The notes: generated by a model from the letters alone, not told the origin. A DNA stretch of 64,000 nucleotides from Flavobacterium sandaracinum (GCF_004349135.1 NZ_SMFN01000003.1:217322-281321); one strand, 5' to 3'. Counted from the first letter of the stretch, positions 18,730-29,737 are shown. Translations and numbers: made by a program.

Positions 18730-19098
18730 ATGGATTTCAAAGAATTATTAGCATTAAAGAAGTCGTTTCAGTTAGCAATGGATATCTTTAAATTATCGAA
18801 GTCATTTCCAAAAGGAGAAAAGTATTCTCTCACAGATCAAATCCGACGTTCTTCAAGAAGCGTTTCTGCTAACATCGCGGAAGCATATAGGAAAAGACGC
18901 TATATTAATCATTTCATCAGTAAATTAACCGATAGTGATGCTGAAAATTCAGAAACAAATGTCTGGCTAGAATTTTCTCTGAAATGTGAATATATAGATA
19001 TTGAAACTTATAATGATTTGAATAACAAAACTATTGAAATTGGTCGATTAATAAATTTCATGATCAATAATCCTGATAAATTTGGATGTAAAATCTAA
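18730..19098 (+). CDS. four-helix-bundle protein (23S rRNA-intervening-sequence / S23 type)
   Basis: A 122-residue all-helical protein with the family marks LALKKSFQLAMDIFKLSKSFP, YSLTDQIRRSSRSVSANIAEAY and LTDSDAENSETNVWLEF. Relatives are found inside 23S rRNA genes of some bacteria and resemble Avd, the accessory protein of diversity-generating retroelements. Here it lies between trmD and rplS with matching GAGACTGA repeats on both sides, so it looks like an inserted unit. Its cellular role is unknown; nucleic-acid binding is an inference from Avd. Confidence 0.9.
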   Translation: MDFKELLALKKSFQLAMDIFKLSKSFPKGEKYSLTDQIRRSSRSVSANIAEAYRKRRYINHFISKLTDSDAENSETNVWLEFSLKCEYIDIETYNDLNNKTIEIGRLINFMINNPDKFGCKI

Positions 19099-19125
19099 TC
19101 TATTACTCTAATCGAAGTCTATTGT

Positions 19126-19152
19126 TACTGAAAACTGAGACTGAGACTGAAC
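19126..19152 (+). repeat. GAGACTGA repeat, right of the four-helix-bundle gene
   Basis: ACTGAGACTGAAC at 19140-19152 repeats the sequence at 18648-18660 in direct orientation, preceded by another ACTGAAAACTGAG unit. Confidence 0.7.
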
Positions 19153-19166
19153 ACTTAAAATAAAAG

Positions 19167-19196
19167 TTGTAAATTAAAACAAAAGTTGTACTTTTG
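19167..19196 (+). promoter_or_regulatory. Bacteroidota promoter for rplS
   Basis: TTG, 19 bp, TACTTTTG (19189-19196), followed by a leader of about 70 nt. Its presence makes rplS independent of trmD. Confidence 0.7.
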
Positions 19197-19200
19197 CGCC

Positions 19201-19268
19201 CACATTAGTTTAACCTCTGGCGAGATCCGTGAATGTTGATTTAATGCAACCCATAATTAAAAAATATC
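19201..19268 (+). promoter_or_regulatory. possible structured leader of rplS
   Basis: The leader contains a GC-richer core (CTCTGGCGAGATCCGTG) then GTTGatttaatgCAAC, which can form a small hairpin before an A-rich ribosome-binding region. Autoregulatory ribosomal-protein leaders exist, but I have no alignment to show this is one. Confidence 0.3.
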
Positions 19269-19619
19269 ATGGCAGATTTAATGAAATTCGTTCAAGACGA
19301 ATTTGTAACAAGAAAAGAATTCCCAGTTTTTGCAGCTGGAGATACTATCACAGTTTTCTACGAAATTAGAGAGGGTGAAAAAACTAGAACACAGTTTTTT
19401 AAAGGAGTTGTAATCCAAAGAAGAGGTTCTGCTAATACAGAAACTTTCACAATTCGTAAAATGTCAGGTGCAATTGGAGTAGAGCGTATCTTCCCAGTAA
19501 ACTTGCCAGCTTTACAGAAAATTGAAATCAACAAAAAAGGTGCAGTTCGTAGAGCTAGAATTTTCTACTTCAGAGAACTTACTGGTAAAAAAGCTAAGAT
19601 TAAAGACAAAAGAAGATAG
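19269..19619 (+). CDS. rplS: 50S ribosomal protein L19
   Basis: A 116-residue ribosomal protein bL19, at the 30S-50S interface. Family blocks: FPVFAAGDTITVFYEI, TRTQFFKGVVIQRRG, TFTIRKMSGAIGVERIFPV and RRARIFYFRELTGKKAKI. Full length, own promoter and its own strong terminator. Confidence 0.97.
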   Translation: MADLMKFVQDEFVTRKEFPVFAAGDTITVFYEIREGEKTRTQFFKGVVIQRRGSANTETFTIRKMSGAIGVERIFPVNLPALQKIEINKKGAVRRARIFYFRELTGKKAKIKDKRR

Positions 19620-19638
19620 TCAAATATCTCTTTACTAT

Positions 19639-19670
19639 AAAGGTCCCAACACTGTTGGGACCTTTTTTTT
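19639..19670 (+). terminator. terminator of rplS
   Basis: AAAGGTCCCAAC pairs with GTTGGGACCTTT, followed by more T. Confidence 0.93.
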
Positions 19671-19864
19671 AGTTTCTATTTTCCTTATAAATTCCTAATT
19701 TAGTATTATTGAACCTCTAAAACTAACAATATAGGAATAACAAGTTAGTAATCTTAATTTTCGTATTTTTCTACATAAAACCCACCTTCTATTACAGCTG
19801 ATTTTCATATATTTGTGCGCCTTATTTTAAGTGAAATACCTTAAATAAGCTACATTTAACGTGA

Positions 19865-22108
<2,244 letters not shown>

Positions 22109-22137
22109 TGAACTGCTTAAAATAGAACATTACAATG

Positions 22138-22170
22138 AAAAGACAACTGTTTGCAGTTGTCTTTTTTTTT
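22138..22170 (+). terminator. terminator of icd
   Basis: AAAGACAACTG pairs with CAGTTGTCTTT, followed by a T run. Confidence 0.9.
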
Positions 22171-22259
22171 ATATTAGCAATACCTTAACAGTTGTTATAT
22201 AACAATTGCTATTCAATTTAGTGTAATTTGCACTTTTTCATTTCGATAAAATTTAAACA

Positions 22260-24641
22260 ATGACTCCAAAGAAAATTATTACCTTTTTAGTTGTATTACT
22301 GTCCGCACTCTCGGGTTTCGCTCAAGAAAAATTCACGCTAAGCGGAACTATTATTGACGCCAGTAGCAATGAAACTTTAATAGGGGTCAATGTTGTGATT
22401 CCAGCGCTAAAAACTGGCGTAACAACAAACGAATACGGATTTTTCTCCATTACGATACCAAAAGGAAACTATACCGTTCAAATAAGCTATTTGGGCTATC
22501 AAACCATTGAAGAATCAATCGCTTTGAACCAAAATATAAAAAACAACTTCAATTTATTTAGCAATGAAACGGCTTTACAAGAAGTAATCATTACGGACAA
22601 TAAAACAAAAATTGACATCAAGAAACCCGAAATGAGTGTCAACAAACTCTCTATTTCTGCTATTAAAAAAATGCCTGTCGTTTTGGGAGAAGTCGATGTT
22701 TTAAAATCAATTTTATTACTTCCTGGAGTTACTAATGCAGGGGAAGGCGCCTCTGGTTTCAATGTTCGTGGTGGTGGAGCCGACCAAAATTTGATTTTAT
22801 TAGACGAAGCAACCATCTTTAATTCATCACATGTTTTTGGTTTTTTCTCTGTTTTTAATCCAGATGCTATCAAAGATTTAAAGTTATACAAAGGCGGAAT
22901 TCCAGCACGTTATGGCGGAAGAGCGTCTTCTGTTTTGGATATTTATCAAAAAGACGGTAATAGCAAAGAATTTCATGTCAATGGTGGAATCGGATTAATT
23001 TCTAGTCGTATTTTGGCCGAAGGACCATTGGTTAAAGACAAAGGTTCGTTCCTTATTGGCGGCCGTAGTTCCTATGCGCATTTATTCCTGAAGCTTTCTG
23101 AAGAACAAAAAGACAACTCAGCTTATTTTTACGATTTAAACACCAAGTTGAGTTATAAACTAGACCCAAATAATAGTTTGTTTTTATCCGGTTATTTTGG
23201 CAGAGATGTTTTTAGTTTAAAAGATAGTTTTGCGAACATTTATGGCAATACAACGGTCAATCTGAGATGGAACCACTTGTTTTCTGAAAAATTATTTTCG
23301 AATTTATCGCTTATTTACAGCGATTATTATTACGGTTTAGATTTGGATTTTGTTGGTTTCAAATGGGATTCAGGAATCAAGAACTATAATATCAAATACG
23401 ATTTTAAGAATTATATTTCGGATAAATTCAAATTGAATTACGGGCTAAACGGAATCTATTACGAGTTCAATCCCGGAACCATCAGACCATCAGATGCGGA
23501 CTCCGGAATTAACTTTGACCAATTGGATAAAAAATATGCTTTTGAACCTGCAGTTTACATCAATGCGGACCACGAAATCTCCGATAGAATAGCATTATCT
23601 TACGGATTACGTTACAGTATGTTTTACCGTTTAGGACAATCTACCGTGAATATTTATGAAAATGACAATCCAGTGCTCTTTAATTCGGAATTACAGATTT
23701 ATGAAAAAGCAACTCCAATTGGCACCAAATTCTACGACCGTAACAAAGTGATGAAAAGCTTTAATTATCTGGAACCTCGTTTTTCACTGGCGTATCAAAT
23801 CAATGACGACCAATCGATCAAAGCAAGTTACAATAGAATGGTACAATATTTACAACTAATTTCAAATACCTCATCGCCTACTCCGCTTGATGTCTGGACG
23901 CCAAGTGATCGTTTTATTAAACCACAAATTGCGGATCAAGTCGCCTTGGGTTATTTCAAAAACTTCAACAACGACATGTACTCCCTTGAAGTAGAAACCT
24001 ATTATAAAGAAGTTCAAAACCGATTGGATTACATTGATGGTGCTAATTTAATTGCCAACAAAGCGATTGAGCAAATAATCCTAAATGGTCAATTAAGATC
24101 GTATGGTTTAGAAATCATGTTCCGAAAAAACGAAGGAAAATTTAATGGCTGGATTTCCTATACCTTATCTAAATCCGAGCAACAAACTCCTGGAAGAACC
24201 CCAATAGAAACTGGAATCAACAACGGGCAATGGTACAATTCAGTGTATGACAAACTGCATAATGTTGCGGTAACTACATCGTATAATTTAAACGAAAAAT
24301 GGTCTTTTGGAGCTAATTTCGCTTTGCAAACGGGACAACCGGTAACGTATCCTATTGGACAATATGAATACCTAGGAATTAATGTCCCTAGTTACGGTCT
24401 AAGAAATGAAAATCGGCTTCCGGCGTACCACCACCTTGACATTGCTGCCACTTTAACACCAACCAAAAATAAAAATAGAGAATGGAAAGGCGAATGGGTT
24501 TTTAGCATTTACAATTTGTACAATCGAAAAAATGCCGCTTCCATCAATTTCAGACAAAACGCTGATACGGGTAGCAATGAAGCCATAAAAACTTCTATTT
24601 TTGGTATAGTTCCAGCAGTGAGTTACAACTTTAAATTCTAA
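22260..24641 (+). CDS. TonB-dependent receptor with N-terminal carboxypeptidase-like domain
   Basis: A 793-residue outer-membrane receptor. Signal peptide ends SALSGFAQE; residues about 24-110 form a carboxypeptidase-regulatory-like domain (LSGTIIDASSNETLIGVNVV, GFFSITIPKGNYTVQISYLG); the plug holds GEVDVLKSILLLPGV, GFNVRGGGADQNLILLDEA and KGGIPARYGGRASSVLDI; the rest is the 22-strand barrel ending VPAVSYNFKF. Followed at 41 bp by a DUF4249 lipoprotein, a recurrent Bacteroidota pairing. Ligand unknown; no SusD partner. Confidence 0.92.
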   Translation: MTPKKIITFLVVLLSALSGFAQEKFTLSGTIIDASSNETLIGVNVVIPALKTGVTTNEYGFFSITIPKGNYTVQISYLGYQTIEESIALNQNIKNNFNLFSNETALQEVIITDNKTKIDIKKPEMSVNKLSISAIKKMPVVLGEVDVLKSILLLPGVTNAGEGASGFNVRGGGADQNLILLDEATIFNSSHVFGFFSVFNPDAIKDLKLYKGGIPARYGGRASSVLDIYQKDGNSKEFHVNGGIGLISSRILAEGPLVKDKGSFLIGGRSSYAHLFLKLSEEQKDNSAYFYDLNTKLSYKLDPNNSLFLSGYFGRDVFSLKDSFANIYGNTTVNLRWNHLFSEKLFSNLSLIYSDYYYGLDLDFVGFKWDSGIKNYNIKYDFKNYISDKFKLNYGLNGIYYEFNPGTIRPSDADSGINFDQLDKKYAFEPAVYINADHEISDRIALSYGLRYSMFYRLGQSTVNIYENDNPVLFNSELQIYEKATPIGTKFYDRNKVMKSFNYLEPRFSLAYQINDDQSIKASYNRMVQYLQLISNTSSPTPLDVWTPSDRFIKPQIADQVALGYFKNFNNDMYSLEVETYYKEVQNRLDYIDGANLIANKAIEQIILNGQLRSYGLEIMFRKNEGKFNGWISYTLSKSEQQTPGRTPIETGINNGQWYNSVYDKLHNVAVTTSYNLNEKWSFGANFALQTGQPVTYPIGQYEYLGINVPSYGLRNENRLPAYHHLDIAATLTPTKNKNREWKGEWVFSIYNLYNRKNAASINFRQNADTGSNEAIKTSIFGIVPAVSYNFKF

Positions 24642-24682
24642 GGATAGCCTTTCAAAAGAGAACAAAATAAAAACATGAAATC

Positions 24683-25504
24683 ATGAAAAAAATAACACTA
24701 TATCTCATACTTTTAATAGCGGTTTTTTCAACCAGTTGCGAAGAGGTAATCGAAGTAGATTTGGACAATGCGCCACCAAAACTGGTTATTGAAGCAGCTA
24801 TTAATTGGAAAAAAGGAACTGTAGGAAATCAACAAAAAATAAAACTAACCACAACAACTGGATTTTACAACACTGAAATTCCAAAAGTTTCTGGAGCTAC
24901 AGTTTCCATAAAAAATAGCACTAATGTAGTTTTTCCTTTTTCAGAAATTGCAAATACAGGTGAATATACGTGCGCTACTTTTATACCAGTAATCAACGAA
25001 ACCTATACGCTGACGGTTATCAGCAATGGTAATACGTACACTGCAACCGAAATGTTGAAACCTGTTACAGCCATCACTAAAATTGTTCAAAACAACCAAG
25101 GTGGTTTTACAGGCAATGAAAAAGAAATTAAAACATTTTACCAAGACCCAGCCGGCGAACCTAATTATTATCTTTACAAATATATATATTCCAATCAGGT
25201 AAAATCAAATTTTTATGTGGATCAGGATGAGTTCTTCAACGGAAACGAATTCTTTAGTATTTCGCAAAATGATGAATTAAAAAAAGACGATAAAATTGAG
25301 GTTAGCCACTTTGGAATTTCAAAAGCCTACTACAATTACATGAGTGTTTTGGTAAGTATAGCAGGAAATAATGGTGGCGGACCCTTTCAATCTCCACCTG
25401 CAACTGTTAGAGGAAACATTATCAACACCACTGATTCGGCTAACTATCCACTGGGCTATTTCTCCCTTAGTGAAGTCGACGTAAGAAATTTTACGATTGA
25501 ATAA
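24683..25504 (+). CDS. DUF4249 lipoprotein, partner of the TonB receptor
   Basis: A 273-residue lipoprotein: signal with lipobox FSTSC (Cys19) then EEVIEVDLDNAPPKLVIEA, the hallmark of DUF4249. The mature region begins with an immunoglobulin-like segment (VSGATVSIKNSTNVVFPF, YTLTVISNGNTYTATE). DUF4249 genes usually follow TonB-dependent receptors of the type found here, so it probably acts at the outer face or periplasmic side with that receptor. Substrate unknown. Confidence 0.9.
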   Translation: MKKITLYLILLIAVFSTSCEEVIEVDLDNAPPKLVIEAAINWKKGTVGNQQKIKLTTTTGFYNTEIPKVSGATVSIKNSTNVVFPFSEIANTGEYTCATFIPVINETYTLTVISNGNTYTATEMLKPVTAITKIVQNNQGGFTGNEKEIKTFYQDPAGEPNYYLYKYIYSNQVKSNFYVDQDEFFNGNEFFSISQNDELKKDDKIEVSHFGISKAYYNYMSVLVSIAGNNGGGPFQSPPATVRGNIINTTDSANYPLGYFSLSEVDVRNFTIE

Positions 25505-25511
25505 TTAGGAG

Positions 25512-25652
25512 CTAATCCAGCTGTTCATTACAACCAAAAACAGGTTCTAAACAGTTTTCCAGTCCGTATAAGGAGCTTCCTCCGGTCGCTCTTCTACAGC
25601 CAGAAAACTAAAGTTTACAACCTGTTTAGGTTTTCATTGCCATCTGGGCTAG
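25512..25652. repeat. long imperfect palindromic intergenic element
   Basis: Inner arms AACAGGTTcTAAAC..TTTTC (25539-25559) and GAAAA..GTTTAcAACCTGTT (25603-25626) pair well. Outer arms CTAatCCAG..AACC (from 25512) and GGTT..CTGGgcTAG (to 25652) also pair. The loop TCCGTATAAGGAGCTTCC.. is GC-richer than its surroundings. The whole could fold as one cruciform or RNA hairpin. Confidence 0.65.
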
Positions 25653-25770
25653 AGTACATTTGCATTTTCCAGTTTGCATATTTTAACTAACTTTACAACC
25701 TACAATCCATTCTGTTATCGATTGCCAAAATCTAAAATCTTAATTCACAGTTCTTAAATCTACAATCCTC

Positions 25771-26433
25771 ATGTCTTCACACCATATCGTTCGCGACGAC
25801 CAAGAACCCGCTTTAATCATTGCCAACGGCGCTTCCTGTAATCCGGAACTATTGGGTCAATTACTGGAATGGTCACCGCTTGTGGTGGTATTAGATTCGG
25901 CTATGGTTCGCGTAATGGAATTAGACATTAAAGTCGATGTGCTTTTAGGCGATTTTGATAGAGGTTTTGATCCTGAAATTTATAAGACAACTCAATATCC
26001 AATCGAAATTATTCATACTCCAGATCAAAACAAAACCGATTTAGAGAAGGCTTTTGACTATTTAATCGAACGAAAAATACCTGCCGTAAACGTCGTTTGG
26101 GCCACCGGACGAAGAGCAGATCACACGATTACAAATCTGACCAATATTACGAGATACAGAAATCTAATAAAAATTGTCATTCTGGACGATCACTCAAAAG
26201 TCTTTTTATTGCCTAAAAAATTCGAAAAATGGTATACGGCGAACACTCCTATTTCATTAATTCCTATCGGTCACGTTACTGGAATCCATTCGGATAATTT
26301 ATATTATCCCTTAAAAGATGACAGTTTAACCATTGGTTACAGAACCGGAAGCAGCAATCATGTAATCAAAGACGGCATCGTGACAATAGAACATAATGAA
26401 GGTGATTTATTGATGATGGAATGTATGGATTGA
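25771..26433 (+). CDS. thiamine pyrophosphokinase
   Basis: A 220-residue enzyme making thiamine diphosphate from thiamine and ATP. LIIANGASCNPELL begins the domain, VDVLLGDFDRGFDPE is the Asp-rich metal site, TPDQNKTDLEKAFDYL the conserved ATP-site block, and ATGRRADHTITNL the thiamine-binding region; the C-terminus is the beta-sandwich (GYRTGSSNHVIKDGIVTIEHNEGDLLM). GDFDR replaces the commoner GDFDS. No thiamine-synthesis neighbours or TPP riboswitch seen. Confidence 0.92.
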   Translation: MSSHHIVRDDQEPALIIANGASCNPELLGQLLEWSPLVVVLDSAMVRVMELDIKVDVLLGDFDRGFDPEIYKTTQYPIEIIHTPDQNKTDLEKAFDYLIERKIPAVNVVWATGRRADHTITNLTNITRYRNLIKIVILDDHSKVFLLPKKFEKWYTANTPISLIPIGHVTGIHSDNLYYPLKDDSLTIGYRTGSSNHVIKDGIVTIEHNEGDLLMMECMD

Positions 26434-26506
26434 TACTAGAAATACAAATATACACTCACCTGTAATCAATTAAACACATCCTATATTTTGCCAAAAAGAG
26501 AATGAC

Positions 26507-26514
26507 TATCTTTG
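26507..26514 (+). promoter_or_regulatory. -7 promoter element of rlmF
   Basis: TATCTTTG, 16 bp after TTTG (26487-26490) and 16 bp before the ATG. Confidence 0.6.
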
Positions 26515-26530
26515 CACCGAAATATAGAAA

Positions 26531-27520
26531 ATGAAAGCAAAAACGATTACCGAAAAAACTAATTTACATCCTAGAAATCTGGATAGATTTGGATATAATT
26601 TTGAGCAATTAATAGAAAAATCTCCTGAATTACAGCATTTTGTTTCAATAAATGAGCATAATATAGAAACTATTGATTTTAGTAATCCTGATGCAGTAAA
26701 GTCGCTTAACAAAGCATTATTGTTATCTCATTACGACATTCAAAACTGGGACATTCCAGCAAATTATCTTTGTCCACCGATTCCCGGAAGAGCGGATTAC
26801 ATTCATTATATAGCAGATTTATTAGCTTCCAGCAACAACGGAATCATTCCTGAAGGAGAAACTGTTCAAGGTTTAGACATTGGTGTAGGTGCCAATTGCA
26901 TTTATCCAATAATTGGTAATTCAGCCTACGGATGGAGTTTTGTAGGAACCGATATCGATTTGAAAGCTATTGAAAATTGTAGCGCCATCATTGAAGAAAA
27001 TCCAAAACTGATTGATGCCATTAGTTTACAACAGCAAACGGAATCGCGTTATATTTTTAAAAACATAATCACTCCCGAAGACCGATTTACGTTTACCATT
27101 TGCAATCCTCCTTTTCATGCCTCACAAGAGGAAGCTACGAAAAGCACGGTTCGAAAAATCAATAATTTAGAATCCCGAGGCTCCGAGAGCAAAGCAACAA
27201 CCCGACGCATAGCCGAACGGAGCGAAGCTAAACCCGTTTTAAATTTTGGAGGTCATAATGCTGAATTGTGGTGTGAAGGCGGTGAGCTAGGTTTCGTGAC
27301 CCAAATGATTTACGAAAGTGCTAAATATCCAATGCAGTGTTTATGGTTTACTACTTTGGTATCCAAAAAAGAAAATCTTTCCAGTCTTTACAAAACACTA
27401 AACAAAGTAAGTGCAGTCGAAATTAAAACGATTGATATGGCTCAAGGCCAAAAAACAAGCCGAATAATAGCTTGGACTTTCCTGAGTGAAGCACAACAAA
27501 AAGCCTGGAAGTTCGAATAA
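26531..27520 (+). CDS. rlmF: 23S rRNA (adenine1618-N6)-methyltransferase RlmF, with an in-frame insert
   Basis: A 329-residue SAM-dependent enzyme: LHPRNLDRFGYNFEQLI, WDIPANYLCPPIPGRADYIH, VQGLDIGVGANCIYPIIG (SAM site), the catalytic N6-adenine motif NPPF in ICNPPFHASQEEA, and LNFGGHNAELWCEGGE. Between NNL213 and LNFGG237 lies about 22 residues rich in Arg/Ser/Glu (SRGSESKATTRRIAERSEAK) where relatives have a short linker; the DNA there is about 58% GC against a background near 35%. The frame stays open, so the protein may still work. Confidence 0.93.
   Translation: MKAKTITEKTNLHPRNLDRFGYNFEQLIEKSPELQHFVSINEHNIETIDFSNPDAVKSLNKALLLSHYDIQNWDIPANYLCPPIPGRADYIHYIADLLASSNNGIIPEGETVQGLDIGVGANCIYPIIGNSAYGWSFVGTDIDLKAIENCSAIIEENPKLIDAISLQQQTESRYIFKNIITPEDRFTFTICNPPFHASQEEATKSTVRKINNLESRGSESKATTRRIAERSEAKPVLNFGGHNAELWCEGGELGFVTQMIYESAKYPMQCLWFTTLVSKKENLSSLYKTLNKVSAVEIKTIDMAQGQKTSRIIAWTFLSEAQQKAWKFE
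27170..27235 (+). repeat. GC-rich in-frame insert in rlmF, palindromic-element-like
   Basis: This stretch carries GCTCCG (27180-27185) and its complement CGGAGC (27218-27223) around a 32-nt loop and is far GC-richer than the gene. It is a multiple of three without stop codons. It resembles in principle the protein-coding palindromic elements of Rickettsia. Confidence 0.5.
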
Positions 27521-27924
27521 AAACTCCTATTTAGTTTAAGCAATCAATCCCAACAATCATTCTTGATAGTCGGGAAAATCAACCTGCACCTATATTTCTT
27601 ACTATTATGCATTTAAAATAAAGTCCTTAAAAACTTCCATAATTAAATCCATAATTAAACTTCTCTAAATTTACTTTACCGAAAAAAAAATACTGTTATT
27701 CATAAATAGTTGTATTTCTTGCTACTTTCAAGAGTAAAAGATCATTTTAACATAATTTTACGTAGATTTGGTAAAGAAATCTTTAATTAATTATAAAGAA
27801 ATTTCTTTTATAACGCATTAAAAAGGCAACTGAAAACTGAACTTTTTAAACTAAAAAAGCCAAATTAATTATTCTTTTTCAGATTATTTTTTGTGTTTAA
27901 AGTCAATGTTCTAATTTAAACTAA
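27521..27924. other. intergenic stretch between rlmF and the sigma factor
   Basis: AT-rich, no coding sequence seen. An imperfect hairpin TCCCaACaATCA/TGATaGTcGGGA (27548-27578) may end rlmF. TCCATAATTAAA is repeated in tandem (27639-27662), and a TAAAGAAAT motif recurs near 27772 and 27796. The sigma-factor promoter should lie here but I see no clear TAnnTTTG. Confidence 0.4.
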
Positions 27925-28536
27925 ATGGTAAAAAAGCAACTGTCACACACCGAAATACTTGATGATTCCATACTATGGAACAGTCTAAAAGAAGGGAATG
28001 AAAATGCTTTTTCTATACTTTTCAAAAGACATTATGCACATTTAGTCCGTTATGGAAATTCATTTCTTCCTTTTCCTGAAAAAGTGCAAGACTGCGTTCA
28101 AGATGTTTTTACTGACATTTGGATTTACAGAGAAAAATTGAGTGATAAAGTGGTTGTAAAAGCCTATTTATTAGCCTGTGTTCGCAAGCGTATAACTAGA
28201 TCACAAGAACGGGATCGTATTTTTCGCCTGAGCAGCTCTATAGATACGGTTGAATTTTTATTTGATTTTTCAATTGAACATGATCGTATCTCAGAGGAAA
28301 CGACAGCTTCTAAAGTGTCACATCTCAATCATTTGATAAATGGTTTGCCTTCTCGACAAAAAGAAGCCTTATATCTTCGTTACACCCAAGAACTTACCGT
28401 AGACCAAATTGCCGATACATTGGACATTAATTATCAATCGGCAAACAATCTTTTGCACCGTGCTTTGTTGAGCTTACGCAAAGATTGGAAAGGAAACATC
28501 TGCTGCATTTTAATGCTTGTTTCGCTCACATTTTAA
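27925..28536 (+). CDS. ECF sigma factor (FecI-like)
   Basis: A 203-residue sigma-70 family protein of the Bacteroidota ECF type. Region 2 is AFSILFKRHYAHLVRYGNSF..VQDCVQDVFTDIW, and region 4 is LPSRQKEALYLRYTQELTVDQIADTL with the recognition helix NYQSANNLLHRALLSLRK. No region 3, as expected. Followed by a FecR-like anti-sigma gene and a receptor with an STN signalling domain, so it should drive transcription in response to a ligand bound by that receptor. Confidence 0.92.
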   Translation: MVKKQLSHTEILDDSILWNSLKEGNENAFSILFKRHYAHLVRYGNSFLPFPEKVQDCVQDVFTDIWIYREKLSDKVVVKAYLLACVRKRITRSQERDRIFRLSSSIDTVEFLFDFSIEHDRISEETTASKVSHLNHLINGLPSRQKEALYLRYTQELTVDQIADTLDINYQSANNLLHRALLSLRKDWKGNICCILMLVSLTF

Positions 28537-28624
28537 TCTTCGGAAAAATAATTTAAAAAAAAACACTATTTAGTGAGTATCAATTAAAAAGATGGTCCTC
28601 TCTATAATTGTAACCCTTTTTTTG

Positions 28625-29737
28625 ATGCAACACCGTACTAATTATACCGAAATAGAACACTTTTTAGCTGATGAATCATTCCGATTATGGGTGTATTTCA
28701 ATGATGATCAACACCAATGGGAAGAATGGACTTTAGAAAATTCCAATCGTGCTAAATTAGTTGAAGAAGCCAGATTATGGTTGTTAGCAATGAAAGCACC
28801 TACTGATGATCTATCTTCAGATGAAGTGCAAAATGCATTGGAAAATACTTGGAAAAAAATTGAAAGAGTAGAAGAAGATAAAAAGGAAAAACCAGTTCTT
28901 AAGCTTTTGAGAAAAAGATGGTTTAACGGAGTTGCGGCTGTTTTGATTTTAAGCCTTTTAACCGGATGGTTGTACAATCAAACCAACAGTGATAATGATT
29001 CCGCACTAACGTATAGTGAACTTATCAATGAAAACGAAGAAGGCTTGGTGGAACAAACGAATAATTCAGACAAACCACAAATCATAACATTATCCGACGG
29101 AAGTTCAGTTTTATTGCAACCCAACAGCAAATTAAGTTATCCTAAAATATTTGCGGGTAATGAACGAAAAGTGTACTTATCCGGCGAAGGCTTTTTCGAA
29201 ATTAGCAAAGACCCTAAAAAGCCATTTTTTGTATTTGCGAATGAAATCGTTACAAAAGTAGTCGGAACCAGTTTCAAAATAAAAGCATACGCTAATCAAC
29301 CAAATGTAGAAGTTGTGGTTCGGACTGGAAAAGTAAAAGTAAGATCGAATGAATTAATCTCAAATTCAGAAGACGAGTTGATTGTTTTATTACCCAATCA
29401 AGCGTTGCGATTCGTTCGGAAAAACTTAAGTTTTAAAAAGATTACTGATATCACACAAGATGAGTCTTTGAGTCGTTCCACAAGTAATATAGAACAATTA
29501 GGATTTGAATTCACCGATATTCCTGTGGCACAAATTTTCAAAACTATTGAACAGGCGTATTTGGTAAAAATTGATTTTCCTCAATCCAAATTAAAAGACT
29601 GTTACCTTACCACTTCTTTAAGCGATCAACCTTTACCTGAAAAGCTTAAAATTATTTGCAAAAGCCTTGGAAACAATACGAGTTATGAAATGAATGGAAA
29701 CCAAATTATAATTATATCAAATGGATGTAACGAATAA
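28625..29737 (+). CDS. FecR-family anti-sigma regulator
   Basis: A 370-residue membrane regulator from the ATG at 28625 (MQHRTNYTEIEHFLADESF); an ATG 33 bp upstream would add a hydrophobic start unlike the family. Residues 1-95 are the cytoplasmic anti-sigma part, one membrane helix (GVAAVLILSLLTGWLY) lies near 100-116, then the periplasmic FecR domain (ITLSDGSSVLLQPNSKLSYP, VYLSGEGFFEISKDPKKPF, VVVRTGKVKV) and a C-terminal DUF4974-type domain (LGFEFTDIPVAQIFKTIEQAY). It should relay the receptor signal to the sigma factor. Confidence 0.92.
   Translation: MQHRTNYTEIEHFLADESFRLWVYFNDDQHQWEEWTLENSNRAKLVEEARLWLLAMKAPTDDLSSDEVQNALENTWKKIERVEEDKKEKPVLKLLRKRWFNGVAAVLILSLLTGWLYNQTNSDNDSALTYSELINENEEGLVEQTNNSDKPQIITLSDGSSVLLQPNSKLSYPKIFAGNERKVYLSGEGFFEISKDPKKPFFVFANEIVTKVVGTSFKIKAYANQPNVEVVVRTGKVKVRSNELISNSEDELIVLLPNQALRFVRKNLSFKKITDITQDESLSRSTSNIEQLGFEFTDIPVAQIFKTIEQAYLVKIDFPQSKLKDCYLTTSLSDQPLPEKLKIICKSLGNNTSYEMNGNQIIIISNGCNE

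Noticed and set aside
22260..26433. A thiamine-uptake system formed by the TonB receptor, DUF4249 and thiamine pyrophosphokinase
   Set aside because: A 266-bp gap with a palindromic element separates them and no TPP riboswitch or thiamine permease gene is visible.
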